Positions 1 through 5,247 of a stretch of DNA of 6,565 nt are shown here, one piece after another (the first letter of the stretch is position 1; each line of letters begins with the position of its first letter). The translations under genes were made by a program, and so were the position numbers. This DNA is from Bacteroidota bacterium (GTDB taxonomy: Bacteria; Bacteroidota; Bacteroidia; Flavobacteriales; Crocinitomicaceae), in NCBI GenBank assembly GCA_029558435.1, contig JAKQEZ010000515.1, forward strand, positions 1 to 6,565. The letters run 5' to 3'. The notes below the pieces were generated by a model that made no database searches, was not told the origin of the DNA, and saw nothing but the letters and a program-made list of their open reading frames with translations.

Positions 1-116
1 GCCCGCATTAAATCTGCAGCATTGGAGGCAACAATGGTTTCAACTCCCATGCGTTTGAGGCGTTTTTCAATGGAAAACAAATTTCCCATTCCATAATTGA
101 TAATAGCGATGGTCAT
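1..116 (-). CDS. hisH: HisH-like glutamine amidotransferase, N-terminal part (runs off the window)
   Basis: Only the first 38 codons are present; the gene continues past base 1. The visible N-terminus contains MTIAIINYGMGNLFSIEK, the characteristic opening strand and glycine loop of the HisH class I glutaminase subunit of imidazole glycerol phosphate synthase, which supplies ammonia to HisF. Its ATG (116-114) overlaps the TGA of the upstream glycosyltransferase as ATGA, so the two are translationally coupled and cotranscribed leftward. The catalytic triad lies outside the window. By context I infer this is not the histidine-biosynthesis copy but the HisH paralogue found in O-antigen and capsule loci, where HisH and HisF act with a WbpG-type N-acetyl sugar amidotransferase. 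Family assignment is firm; the pathway is inference. Confidence 0.85.
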   Translation of the reverse strand, partial: MTIAIINYGMGNLFSIEKRLKRMGVETIVASNAADLMR

Positions 117-1429
117 AGGGATTTTATTATATCTGCAAGGTGTTTTGCTTGAATTTTACGAGAATATGCTTCAACTCCAGTTGATTGACTTTCAATGTAT
201 CCATTTTGTTTCAATTCATCTGAAATTTCAACCAACACTTGTTTTAAATGTTCTTCATTCTCAACAACTATACCTGCGTTTGTTTCTTTAATTAAGTCTT
301 CTTGTAGCGTTTTACTTACCCCTTCAACTTCTTCTATGTTGTAATATTTGTTTTTTAATTGAAGTGCTTGTGTATCGTTTTTATAACATAAAATAATTTT
401 TCTTTTTATGCCTAGATAATCGTAAATCTTAGTTCCTAAAATTGAATAATCATTAAACAAAAGCATTAAGTTGCATTGTGCTAATTGCTGAAGGAGCTCC
501 TTATTTTGAAGTTTAGGAGTTATAGAAATACTGTTTTGCGTTTTTATTGGTAAAGTAAGTATGTAGTTATTAAATTCAATAGGGTTGTTCAATCCATAAA
601 ATTGCAAGTGGACATGAATGTTGTGATGTTCTATTAAATGAGAACAAACCGATAAAAAACTTTTCCAAGGATGCCATTGATAAATTGTTCCTGCAAATGC
701 AATTGTTAATTTGTCAGATTTTTGAGGCAAATTCTCAACGATTTCAGTTAAAGATTGGTCATAACCATTGGGAAGAATATGAAATATCTTGTGTTTTAAA
801 TTTTGGGTTATTTTTTTTTTTAAAAATTGAGACACAGTTGTAATACTAGTAGCTGTAGAAACTACATTTTTCTCAACAATTTTAATGAAAAGTTTAAAAT
901 TATTAGGAATTTTTAAATTCTGACTCCAAGGATCTCTATAATCTGCAATCCAAGGAACGTTGTATTTAGCTCCTAATTTTTTTGCAAAATAAAAAGTAAT
1001 GAATGGATCACCTGTTGCAATGATAGCATCCACTTTGTTGTGTTTTAAATAGTCATTTGCAGCGTGAAACAAGTGTTTTTTGGGTCCGCTAATGGTAATG
1101 AATTGCCTAAATTCGTCCCAAGCGGTTAATGCTCTTCGAAAAAAAGTAAATTTTTGTTCACCATATTTTAGTAGGATGCGGTTGCTGATTGACGGAAAAT
1201 AGGGTGCACGGATGATGGTACCATATTCGGTTTGCTCAATTAAAGTTTCTTTGCTTTCACTTGCAGAAATGTAGTCCAACGCATTGCCGTGTTTATTGCT
1301 CCATTGGCGCGTAACAACAATTGGCTCCACACCAAATTCTTTCATGTATTTATACCAACTATACGGCCTTAAACCTCCTACAGAAACATAGGGTGGAAAA
1401 TCGTATGCAATGATGAGGACTTTTTTCAT
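113..1429 (-). CDS. Glycosyltransferase, GT-B fold, family 4-like (surface polysaccharide)
   Basis: A 438-residue protein predicted to transfer a sugar from a nucleotide-sugar to a growing surface glycan at the cytoplasmic face. The N-terminal Rossmann-like domain opens with KKVLIIAYDFPPYVSVGGLR (residues 2-21), the usual acceptor-side glycine loop. ATGDPFITFYFAKKLG (138-153) and ADYRDPW (162-168) are typical of family 4-like enzymes, LPNGYD (219-224) marks the domain linker, and FAGTIYQWHP (245-254) starts the nucleotide-sugar domain. GTKIYDYLG (332-340) is the donor-binding segment; the common glutamate at this site appears replaced by D or Y positions, so donor contacts may be atypical. 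I chose the ATG at 1429; a TTG two codons upstream (1435) is possible but less likely. It is the first gene of a leftward unit with hisH next (4-base overlap). Sugar specificity cannot be read from sequence. Confidence 0.9.
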   Translation of the reverse strand: MKKVLIIAYDFPPYVSVGGLRPYSWYKYMKEFGVEPIVVTRQWSNKHGNALDYISASESKETLIEQTEYGTIIRAPYFPSISNRILLKYGEQKFTFFRRALTAWDEFRQFITISGPKKHLFHAANDYLKHNKVDAIIATGDPFITFYFAKKLGAKYNVPWIADYRDPWSQNLKIPNNFKLFIKIVEKNVVSTATSITTVSQFLKKKITQNLKHKIFHILPNGYDQSLTEIVENLPQKSDKLTIAFAGTIYQWHPWKSFLSVCSHLIEHHNIHVHLQFYGLNNPIEFNNYILTLPIKTQNSISITPKLQNKELLQQLAQCNLMLLFNDYSILGTKIYDYLGIKRKIILCYKNDTQALQLKNKYYNIEEVEGVSKTLQEDLIKETNAGIVVENEEHLKQVLVEISDELKQNGYIESQSTGVEAYSRKIQAKHLADIIKSL

Positions 1430-1484
1430 TAACAAATATTCTTTTCAGTTGGTTGTGTTGGTTGTTAGTTCTGTTTTTTCACAA

Positions 1485-1514
1485 CAAACATACGCTAAAA
1501 GGATTTAATTTCAA
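1485..1514 (-). promoter_or_regulatory. Bacteroidota-type promoter for the glycosyltransferase unit
   Basis: On the minus strand TTG (1514-1512), 19 bases, then TATGTTTG (1492-1485) match the -33 TTG / -7 TAnnTTTG pattern of the primary sigma factor of this phylum. Transcription would start near 1478, giving a leader of about 50 bases before the ATG at 1429. Confidence 0.65.
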
Positions 1515-1562
1515 TCGAGAAATGGCAAGTTTTTAAACATAATGGGTTTAATATCTCATTTT

Positions 1563-1612
1563 GTTGATATCGAAATATGTCGATATATGCATATCAACCA
1601 AATATTTGATAT
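1563..1612. promoter_or_regulatory. Cluster of ATATCAA/TTGATAT half-sites (possible operator)
   Basis: Three interlocking inverted repeats lie just upstream of the metallopeptidase promoter: GTTGATAT (1563-1570) with ATATCAAC (1591-1598); ATATCGA (1567-1573) with TCGATAT (1580-1586), 6-base spacer; ATATCAA (1591-1597) with TTGATAT (1606-1612), 8-base spacer. The last half-site overlaps the -33 box. A dimeric regulator binding here is inference; AT-rich DNA produces such repeats more easily than balanced DNA. Confidence 0.4.
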
Positions 1613-1634
1613 TGCTAAATCTTTGTTATATTTG
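1605..1634 (+). promoter_or_regulatory. Bacteroidota-type promoter for the zinc metallopeptidase
   Basis: TTTG (1605-1608), 18 bases, TATATTTG (1627-1634) fit the -33/-7 pattern exactly. The start would be near 1641, giving a very short leader (about 14 bases) before the ATG at 1655. The 10-mer ATATTTGATA occurs twice (1602-1611 and 1628-1637), so both boxes are embedded in the same repeated word. Confidence 0.7.
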
Positions 1635-1654
1635 ATACAACTTAATTTATTCTT

Positions 1655-2497
1655 ATGGACTGGAGAGGACGACGAAAAAGCGATAATGTGGAAGACCGAA
1701 GAGGGATTTCTGGTGGAAAAATGGCAATGGGTGGTGGACTTATTGGCTTGGCCATTTATTTTATTGTTCAATTTATGGGCGGTGATGCCAACATGGCAAG
1801 TCAAATTAGTAGTCAGTTGAGCAACCAAATAGGCAATCAAACCGAAACAACGCGTGAGTTAACGCCCGAAGAAAAAGAAATTGGCGATTTTGTTGCAACA
1901 GTTTTTGGTGATACAGAAGATGTTTGGGCTAAATTGCTTCAAAACACAAAAACGCCTTATCGTTACCCGAAAATGGTGTTGTTTACCGGACAAGTAGCCA
2001 CTAAATGTGGAAATGCAAGCTCGGCTGTTGGTCCGTTTTACTGTCCTGGAGACGAAAAAGTGTACATGGACTTGGATTTTTTTAATGAGTTGAAAACAAA
2101 ATTTGGTGCAAAAGGGGGCGATTTTGCTATTGCATACGTAATTGCACACGAGGTGGGGCATCATGTGCAGCATGTGATGGGAACCACGGCGGCAGTTAGA
2201 CAAGCGCAACAAGGGAAATCTGAAAAAGAACAAAATAAATTGTCGGTTGCCCTTGAGTTACAAGCCGATTTTTATGCAGGAGTTTTTGCGCATTACATCA
2301 ATAATTATTTGGATGCAGATGACATTGATGAGGCATTGAGTGCTGCACAAGCTGTTGGCGACGATGCAATTCAGAAAAAAATGCAGGGACATGTGAATCC
2401 AGACTCGTTTACACATGGAACATCTGCACAACGCAAAGCTTGGTTCATGAAAGGCTTTGAGTCGGGAGATTTATCAAAAGGAAATACATTTCAGTAG
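1655..2497 (+). CDS. ypfJ: YpfJ-family neutral zinc metallopeptidase, membrane-anchored
   Basis: A 280-residue protein of the YpfJ/KPN_02809 neutral zinc metallopeptidase family. The N-terminus MDWRGRRKSDNVEDRRG is the family hallmark. One hydrophobic segment (about residues 25-42) should anchor it in the cytoplasmic membrane with the catalytic domain outside the cytoplasm; residues 45-75 form a polar linker. The zincin motif is HEVGH (165-169, zinc ligands H165 and H169, catalytic E166), and ELQAD (201-205) supplies the likely third ligand. Cysteines at 118 and 130 could form a disulfide. Length is normal for the family and no motif is missing. It stands alone, divergent from the polysaccharide unit, with its own promoter. 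Physiological substrates of the family are not established to my knowledge. Start choice is supported by the conserved N-terminus. Confidence 0.93.
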   Translation: MDWRGRRKSDNVEDRRGISGGKMAMGGGLIGLAIYFIVQFMGGDANMASQISSQLSNQIGNQTETTRELTPEEKEIGDFVATVFGDTEDVWAKLLQNTKTPYRYPKMVLFTGQVATKCGNASSAVGPFYCPGDEKVYMDLDFFNELKTKFGAKGGDFAIAYVIAHEVGHHVQHVMGTTAAVRQAQQGKSEKEQNKLSVALELQADFYAGVFAHYINNYLDADDIDEALSAAQAVGDDAIQKKMQGHVNPDSFTHGTSAQRKAWFMKGFESGDLSKGNTFQ

Positions 2498-2511
2498 GAG
2501 TTTTTAAGAAT

Positions 2512-2534
2512 TTACTTTGTTGTAACAAAAGTAA
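2512..2534 (+). terminator. Hairpin just downstream of the metallopeptidase gene
   Basis: TTACTTTGTT (2512-2521) pairs with AACAAAAGTAA (2524-2534) across a two-base loop with one bulge. It starts 15 bases after the stop codon. No T-tract follows, so it may be an mRNA 3'-end or stability hairpin rather than an intrinsic terminator. Confidence 0.3.
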
Positions 2535-2540
2535 GTATAT

Positions 2541-2661
2541 TGGGATTTTAGAACCCAGATAAACCGACGTGCAATGGGAAAAGCTACTCGCATGATCGCT
2601 CGCACTTATTTTCTACGTCGTTCCTCCTTGAAAATTACGACGGTATAAACTTCTCATCCCA
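2541..2661. repeat. Intergenic repeat, diverged copy A
   Basis: Shares with copies B and C the head TGGGATTTTAGAACCCAG, then ACCGACGTGCA, AAGCTACTCGC and GATCGCTCG/GGTCGCTCG blocks over about 65 bases; its right half differs. It begins with TGGGAT and ends with ATCCCA (2656-2661), so the copy is bounded by a short inverted repeat. No reading frame is evident. See copies B and C. Confidence 0.75.
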
Positions 2662-2710
2662 GATTATACAACAAAAAAAAGAGTAAGAAACTTTAAAATA
2701 TATTTTGAAC

Positions 2711-2815
2711 TGGGATTTTAGAACCCAGTAAGACCGACGTGCAGTGGATAAAAAAGCTACTCGCTTGGTCGCTCGTTTTTTTATTTTCCTCCTCCCACTT
2801 TTGAAAGTAAACTTT
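2711..2815. repeat. Intergenic repeat, copy B (tandem with C)
   Basis: A 105-base unit that matches copy C base for base except for one T missing from the run after GGTCGCTCG. The head can fold: ACTGGG and CCCAGT form a 6-bp stem around a 9-base loop (2709-2729). Its tail contains AAAGT-AA-ACTTT. Only four bases (2816-2819) separate B from C. Near-identity indicates recent duplication. Confidence 0.9.
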
Positions 2816-2819
2816 TTGT

Positions 2820-2925
2820 TGGGATTTTAGAACCCAGTAAGACCGACGTGCAGTGGATAAAAAAGCTACTCGCTTGGTCGCTCGTTTTTTTTATTTTCCT
2901 CCTCCCACTTTTGAAAGTAAACTTT
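2820..2925. repeat. Intergenic repeat, copy C (tandem with B)
   Basis: Second unit of the tandem pair, 106 bases, with 8 T instead of 7 in the internal T-run. It ends about 25 bases before the terminator at 2952. The three copies share direction and flank a mobile-element junction, which suits a dispersed, REP-like or non-autonomous element family; no transposase is present here to confirm it. Confidence 0.9.
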
Positions 2926-2951
2926 CAACGTGGTTTGATGAAAATAAAAAA

Positions 2952-2977
2952 GCTTCGAAAAAATCGAAGCCTTTTTT
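2952..2977. terminator. Strong bidirectional intrinsic terminator
   Basis: GCTTCGA (2952-2958) and TCGAAGC (2964-2970) form a 7-bp stem around AAAAA. An A-run precedes it and a T-run (2972-2977) follows, so it can stop transcripts from both strands. On the minus strand it sits right after the tRNA-like 3' fragment, as expected for the native terminator of that tRNA gene. On the plus strand it would end read-through from the metallopeptidase and repeats. Confidence 0.85.
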
Positions 2978-2982
2978 ATCAG

Positions 2983-3000
2983 AGTGATCCCGCTGGGATT
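2983..3000 (-). other. tRNA 3'-end fragment: putative attachment site of an integrated element
   Basis: Read on the minus strand the sequence is AATCCCAGCGGGATCACT: end of a T-loop, T-stem 3' arm (CCCAG), seven-base acceptor arm (CGGGATC) and discriminator A. The expected T-stem 5' arm, anticodon arm and D arm are absent further upstream (to the right), where the sequence changes to unrelated AT-rich DNA. A lone 3' tRNA end with its terminator still attached is the classical distal junction left when a tyrosine-recombinase element inserts into a tRNA 3' end. The intact tRNA should then lie beyond the right edge, also on the minus strand. I cannot name the isoacceptor with confidence, and the match is short. 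Confidence 0.5.
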
Positions 3001-3017
3001 GACTACTATTTCTAAAC

Positions 3018-3061
3018 CACCTGTTTTATCAATACTTTAAACAATTTCCTCAAAACAGGTG
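3018..3061. repeat. 10-bp perfect inverted repeat next to the putative att site
   Basis: CACCTGTTTT (3018-3027) and AAAACAGGTG (3052-3061) are perfect inverted copies 24 bases apart. GGTGACA follows as a direct repeat at 3058-3064 and 3070-3076 (12-base period, about one helical turn). Such repeats beside an att core are what arm-type integrase or excisionase sites look like; that reading is inference. As RNA the inverted repeat could also form a hairpin. Confidence 0.5.
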
Positions 3062-3123
3062 ACAATCGGGGTGACATTTTTTACAATGTTCGTTGCACCA
3101 TTTTAAAGAACGTTTTGATATTG

Positions 3124-3154
3124 CAAATGTAATTTAAATCATTGATAAACACAA
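3124..3154 (-). promoter_or_regulatory. Possible leftward promoter at the element end
   Basis: On the minus strand TTG (3154-3152), 20 bases, TACATTTG (3131-3124) match the phylum's promoter pattern. Transcription would start near 3117 and run leftward over the inverted repeat, the tRNA fragment and into the terminator at 2952, making an RNA of roughly 150 bases. The only frame in it is a 21-codon ATG peptide (MSPRLSPVLRKLFKVLIKQV-V, from about 3077), for which I see no other support. The rest of 3062-3202 holds nothing else I recognise. Confidence 0.4.
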
Positions 3155-3202
3155 GTAAAAAGCTATAAATTTTATGGTTTAAAATGGGCTGTTTTAAAGG
3201 CT

Positions 3203-3391
3203 TCAAAACAAAATTTCCTCCACCTCATCGGGATTAAGTCCTAAGTATTCAGAGAACTCACGTATGGTTAAGTATTGGTGTTCCTGCTTTCCAATTTCTT
3301 CCTTTATTCTTTTGATGAGGTAACGGGAATAACGCTCACTTTTTCCGGTGACAATCATTACATCTTTTGTATGGATAACAAGGCGTTTCAT
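3203..3391 (-). CDS. Small HTH-like protein of a mobile element
   Basis: A 62-residue protein. Residues 7-30 (HTKDVMIVTGKSERYSRYLIKR) have the spacing of a MerR/HTH_17-type helix-turn-helix: a short helix, a turn at TGKS, and a recognition-like helix rich in R and K. Residues 36-62 (QEHQYLTIREFSEYLGLNPD...) form a second helical segment with a REFSEYLGL core typical of small proteins of Bacteroidota integrative elements. No membrane segment. A role as excision/DNA-binding factor or local regulator is inferred from size and position next to the putative att site. The ATG at 3391 is preceded by an A/T-rich leader. It is divergent from the operon at 3653, with about 260 bases between. Confidence 0.7.
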   Translation of the reverse strand: MKRLVIHTKDVMIVTGKSERYSRYLIKRIKEEIGKQEHQYLTIREFSEYLGLNPDEVEEILF

Positions 3392-3548
3392 TTTTTATTG
3401 GGCTGATACTTTATGTACGCTTTACCTGTACTTCTTCTATGGGAGAGGCATACGGTTTGACGGCTTCAAAATTAGGTGTTTTAAATGCTTGTTCTACCTG
3501 CAAAAACACGCTAAAACAGCACAAAGTTTATGGCTCGGAAGTAGTTGC

Positions 3549-3579
3549 TTTGACGGCATTTGCTTTTATCTGATGTTTG
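3549..3579 (+). promoter_or_regulatory. Candidate promoter of the small-protein operon
   Basis: TTTG (3549-3552), 19 bases, GATGTTTG (3572-3579), one mismatch from TAnnTTTG. The start would be near 3586, giving a leader of about 65 bases before the ATG at 3653. The predicted start lies inside the dyads listed next, which suggests repression at this point. Confidence 0.45.
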
Positions 3580-3600
3580 CGCTGTCAATGCGCAACGACA
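3577..3600. promoter_or_regulatory. Two overlapping dyads at the predicted transcription start
   Basis: TTGCGC (3577-3582) and GCGCAA (3590-3595) form one inverted repeat with a 7-base spacer. TGTC (3583-3586) and GACA (3597-3600) form another, centred on the palindrome TGCGCA (3589-3594). They overlap and cannot pair at the same time. An operator or a leader-RNA switch is possible. Confidence 0.4.
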
Positions 3601-3652
3601 GGTTAAAAAGCGGACCTTGAAACTCGCTTATTTATTCAAAAAATCTTGAAAC

Positions 3653-4402
3653 ATGGCAAGACAAAAAGGGATAATCAAACTGACAGGAAAAGTCGGGGAT
3701 TTATCGTTCTACAAGTCCAAAGACGGATTTCTAGCTCGTGAAAAAGGAGGTGTTGAAGGTGAACGCATCAAAAACGACCCTGCATTTGTCAGAACTCGTG
3801 AAAATGGTGCTGAATTTGGTTCTTCGGCAAGTTCGGGGAAACTGCTCCGTGATTCGGTTCGTACAATGATGCAAAATGCTTCTGACGGACGTGTTACGGC
3901 ACGATTGACCAAAGTAATGACACAAATCAAAAATTTGGATTCAACCAGTGCAAGGGGTGAACGTACGGTTGGCGAAGGAATTGCAACGCCTACAGCAAAA
4001 GCTTTGCTGAAAGGCTTCAATTTTAACAACCGTGCAATCTTAGGTTCTGTGCTGTTTAAAAGCTATTCTGTGAGTACAGGTACAGGCGTTATCAGTTTGG
4101 CGGGGTTTGTTCCAATCAATGATTTGAATGTTCCATCAGGTGCAACACACGTAACATTTCGGGGAGCATGGGCTAAGGTTGATTTTTCGGGGGCTGTGTC
4201 TTCTGTTGAAGAAACAAACAGTCAAAATCTTCCGATTGACGGCACGACAACGACTGTAACGCTTACGCCTACGGCTGTACCAACAGGAGCAGGAACAGAC
4301 TTGTATCTGTTGATGTTGGAATTCTTCCAGGAAGTCAACGGCATACAGTACACGCTGAAAAACGGTGCTTTCAATGTTCTGAGTATTGTAGAAATCCAGT
4401 AA
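3653..4402 (+). CDS. Conserved protein of unknown function (MARQKGIIKL family), first gene of the small-protein operon
   Basis: A 249-residue protein. The basic N-terminus (MARQKGIIKLTGKVGDLSFYKSK, residues 1-23, then AREKGGVEGERIKNDPAFVR to 47) is rich in K, R and G. Residues 50-110 look helical and polar (SGKLLRDSVRTMM, TKVMTQIKNLDS). From 130 on the chain alternates hydrophobic and polar residues with many T, G and V, as in an all-beta domain (FVPINDLNV, ATHVTFRGAW, TTTVTLTPTAVPTGAG, LYLLMLEFFQEVNG). There is no signal peptide or membrane segment. I recognise the type as a Bacteroidota hypothetical with a GK-VG-x-FY opening, loosely reminiscent of DUF6266 proteins, but know no function. 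A basic arm followed by a beta-rich body would suit an assembling or nucleic-acid-contacting structural protein, which is speculation. Next gene starts 10 bases downstream; base composition is more GC-rich than the flanks. Confidence 0.85.
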   Translation: MARQKGIIKLTGKVGDLSFYKSKDGFLAREKGGVEGERIKNDPAFVRTRENGAEFGSSASSGKLLRDSVRTMMQNASDGRVTARLTKVMTQIKNLDSTSARGERTVGEGIATPTAKALLKGFNFNNRAILGSVLFKSYSVSTGTGVISLAGFVPINDLNVPSGATHVTFRGAWAKVDFSGAVSSVEETNSQNLPIDGTTTTVTLTPTAVPTGAGTDLYLLMLEFFQEVNGIQYTLKNGAFNVLSIVEIQ

Positions 4403-4412
4403 TTCTAAACAA

Positions 4413-4679
4413 ATGGAAAAAGAAAAGGAAAAGTCCACGGACAAATTGAAGTCTTACTTCAAGCGGTGCGGAAAGGAAACTCCGCCATTCTTCAAAAAAC
4501 TGCGATTGGCAGGGTTAATCGTTGCAGCAGTTGGAACAACGGTTTTAGCTGCTCCGATTGCCTTACCTGCGGTTGTGGTAACAGTTGCGGGTTATTTGGC
4601 AACTGCCGGAGCAATTGCAACAGCAGTCAGTCAATCGGCTATCGGTAATGATGCAGACTGTGAGGAAGAAAAAAAGTAA
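4413..4679 (+). CDS. Small double-hydrophobic membrane protein
   Basis: An 88-residue protein with a charged N-terminus (MEKEKEKSTDKLKSYFKR), an amphipathic basic stretch (residues 19-31), then an A/G/V-rich hydrophobic region from about 32 to 76 that can form a helical hairpin of two membrane segments with a proline-marked turn (LAAPIALPAV, 45-54). The tail is acidic (DADCEEEKK). The Ala/Gly-rich hydrophobic core resembles pore-forming or holin-like small proteins, but no family is certain. It follows the 249-residue gene by 10 bases, so it is cotranscribed, and its first residues (MEKEK) match those of the next two genes. Confidence 0.8.
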   Translation: MEKEKEKSTDKLKSYFKRCGKETPPFFKKLRLAGLIVAAVGTTVLAAPIALPAVVVTVAGYLATAGAIATAVSQSAIGNDADCEEEKK

Positions 4680-4693
4680 ATTATTGTTTAATC

Positions 4694-4728
4694 AGTCGGA
4701 ATGCGAAAAAACACAATGTATTCCGACT
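4694..4728 (+). promoter_or_regulatory. Intercistronic hairpin, copy 1
   Basis: AGTCGGAAT (4694-4702) pairs with ATTCCGACT (4720-4728); the stem extends inward through two G-U pairs and one C-G. No T-tract follows, so it is not an intrinsic terminator. The same element, with a compensating base-pair change, precedes the next gene. An RNA processing, stabilising or translation-control element is the most likely reading. Confidence 0.65.
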
Positions 4729-4743
4729 TAACACCAAAGAAAA

Positions 4744-4953
4744 ATGGAAAAAGAAAAAAGTCAATGCGGTGATTTGATTGTAAAAGCTTCAATCAAGCGC
4801 AAACCTCGTTTTAAAGCAGGTGCAGAGCTGTCAAGTTCTGTGAACTTAAAAAGTGTAGATGTAGAAGTGAGTGACGTCTCTACAGAAGACACGGAAACAT
4901 TCGCTATTCAATTACATTTCAGAGGTTGTGTAAACGCTGAATGTGATTGCTAA
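4744..4953 (+). CDS. Small charged protein, tandem paralogue 1 (MEKEK/HFR family)
   Basis: A 69-residue soluble protein without membrane segment or signal peptide. Shared with the following gene are MEKEK, C8, DLIVKAS (10-16), KR-PRFKAG (18-26), ELS (28-30), a V-x-EV-x-D core, TED-x-E-x-F and HFR-x-C-x-NAE near the end. The C-terminus is cysteine-rich (ECDC). The pattern suggests a small beta-rich fold with basic patches. Function unknown. It arose with the next gene by duplication of a 280-base unit that also contains the preceding hairpin. The A-rich leader AAGAAAA before the ATG is identical in both copies. Confidence 0.8.
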   Translation: MEKEKSQCGDLIVKASIKRKPRFKAGAELSSSVNLKSVDVEVSDVSTEDTETFAIQLHFRGCVNAECDC

Positions 4954-4974
4954 GTAAAATTAATAGTTTAATCG

Positions 4975-5007
4975 GTCGGAGTGCGAAAAACAGAAAAGCA
5001 CTCCGAC
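4975..5007 (+). promoter_or_regulatory. Intercistronic hairpin, copy 2
   Basis: GTCGGAGTGC (4975-4984) and GCACTCCGAC (4998-5007) form a perfect 10-bp stem with a 13-base A-rich loop. Relative to copy 1 an A-T pair has become G-C and a G-U pair has become G-C, so pairing is preserved while sequence drifts. No T-tract follows. Confidence 0.75.
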
Positions 5008-5023
5008 ATAACACACAAGAAAA

Positions 5024-5230
5024 ATGGAAAAAGAGAAAAATGAGTGCAACGATTTAATCGTTAAAGCTTCAATGAAGCGCACACCACGCTTTAAAGCAGG
5101 TTCTGAACTGTCGGGGAAACCTGTTAACAAATTGGTAAGTGTTGAGGTAAATGATACCGCAACGGAAGACTCGGAAGCCTTTGACATCACAATTCATTTC
5201 AGAAGTTGTGCAAATGCTGAAAAGAGCTGA
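5024..5230 (+). CDS. Small charged protein, tandem paralogue 2 (MEKEK/HFR family)
   Basis: A 68-residue paralogue of the preceding protein, aligning along its whole length with roughly half to two thirds of positions identical by eye. The shared blocks are DLIVKAS, PRFKAG, ELS, TED and HFR-x-C. It keeps C8 and the cysteine in HFRSC but lacks the terminal ECDC, ending NAEKS instead. No membrane segment. Divergence with both frames intact suggests selection on both copies. The next, frame-broken gene starts 17 bases after its stop. Confidence 0.8.
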   Translation: MEKEKNECNDLIVKASMKRTPRFKAGSELSGKPVNKLVSVEVNDTATEDSEAFDITIHFRSCANAEKS

Positions 5231-5247
5231 ACCCTGTAATTGTTAAA

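Larger units (their letters stand above)
3392..3652. other. Divergent intergenic region, open in several frames
   Basis: No gene can be assigned with confidence. The stretch is nevertheless open on the plus strand in two frames. One is 3348-3620. The other is 3439-3573, an ATG frame of 44 codons with a CSTC motif at residues 18-21 and ending VVALTAFAFI. On the minus strand there is a GTG-started frame of 32 codons (3509-3411). The right end carries the candidate promoter and dyads of the downstream operon. Confidence 0.4.

Noticed and set aside
1542..1820. 92-codon plus frame overlapping the start of the metallopeptidase gene
   Set aside because: It is an out-of-frame shadow; the metallopeptidase frame has a clear family signature from its first residues.
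2541..2925. CRISPR-like array
   Set aside because: Units are about 105 bases, only two are in tandem, and there are no short repeats separated by unique spacers.
3411..3573. Small frames on both strands: a 44-codon ATG frame (plus, 3439-3573) and a 32-codon GTG frame (minus, 3509-3411)
   Set aside because: They overlap each other, have no visible homology or translation signal, and the region is open in other frames too. Kept as a finding, not a gene.
3709..4029. Minus-strand frames opposite the 249-residue gene
   Set aside because: Antisense shadows without recognisable motifs; the plus frame has coherent composition and operon context.
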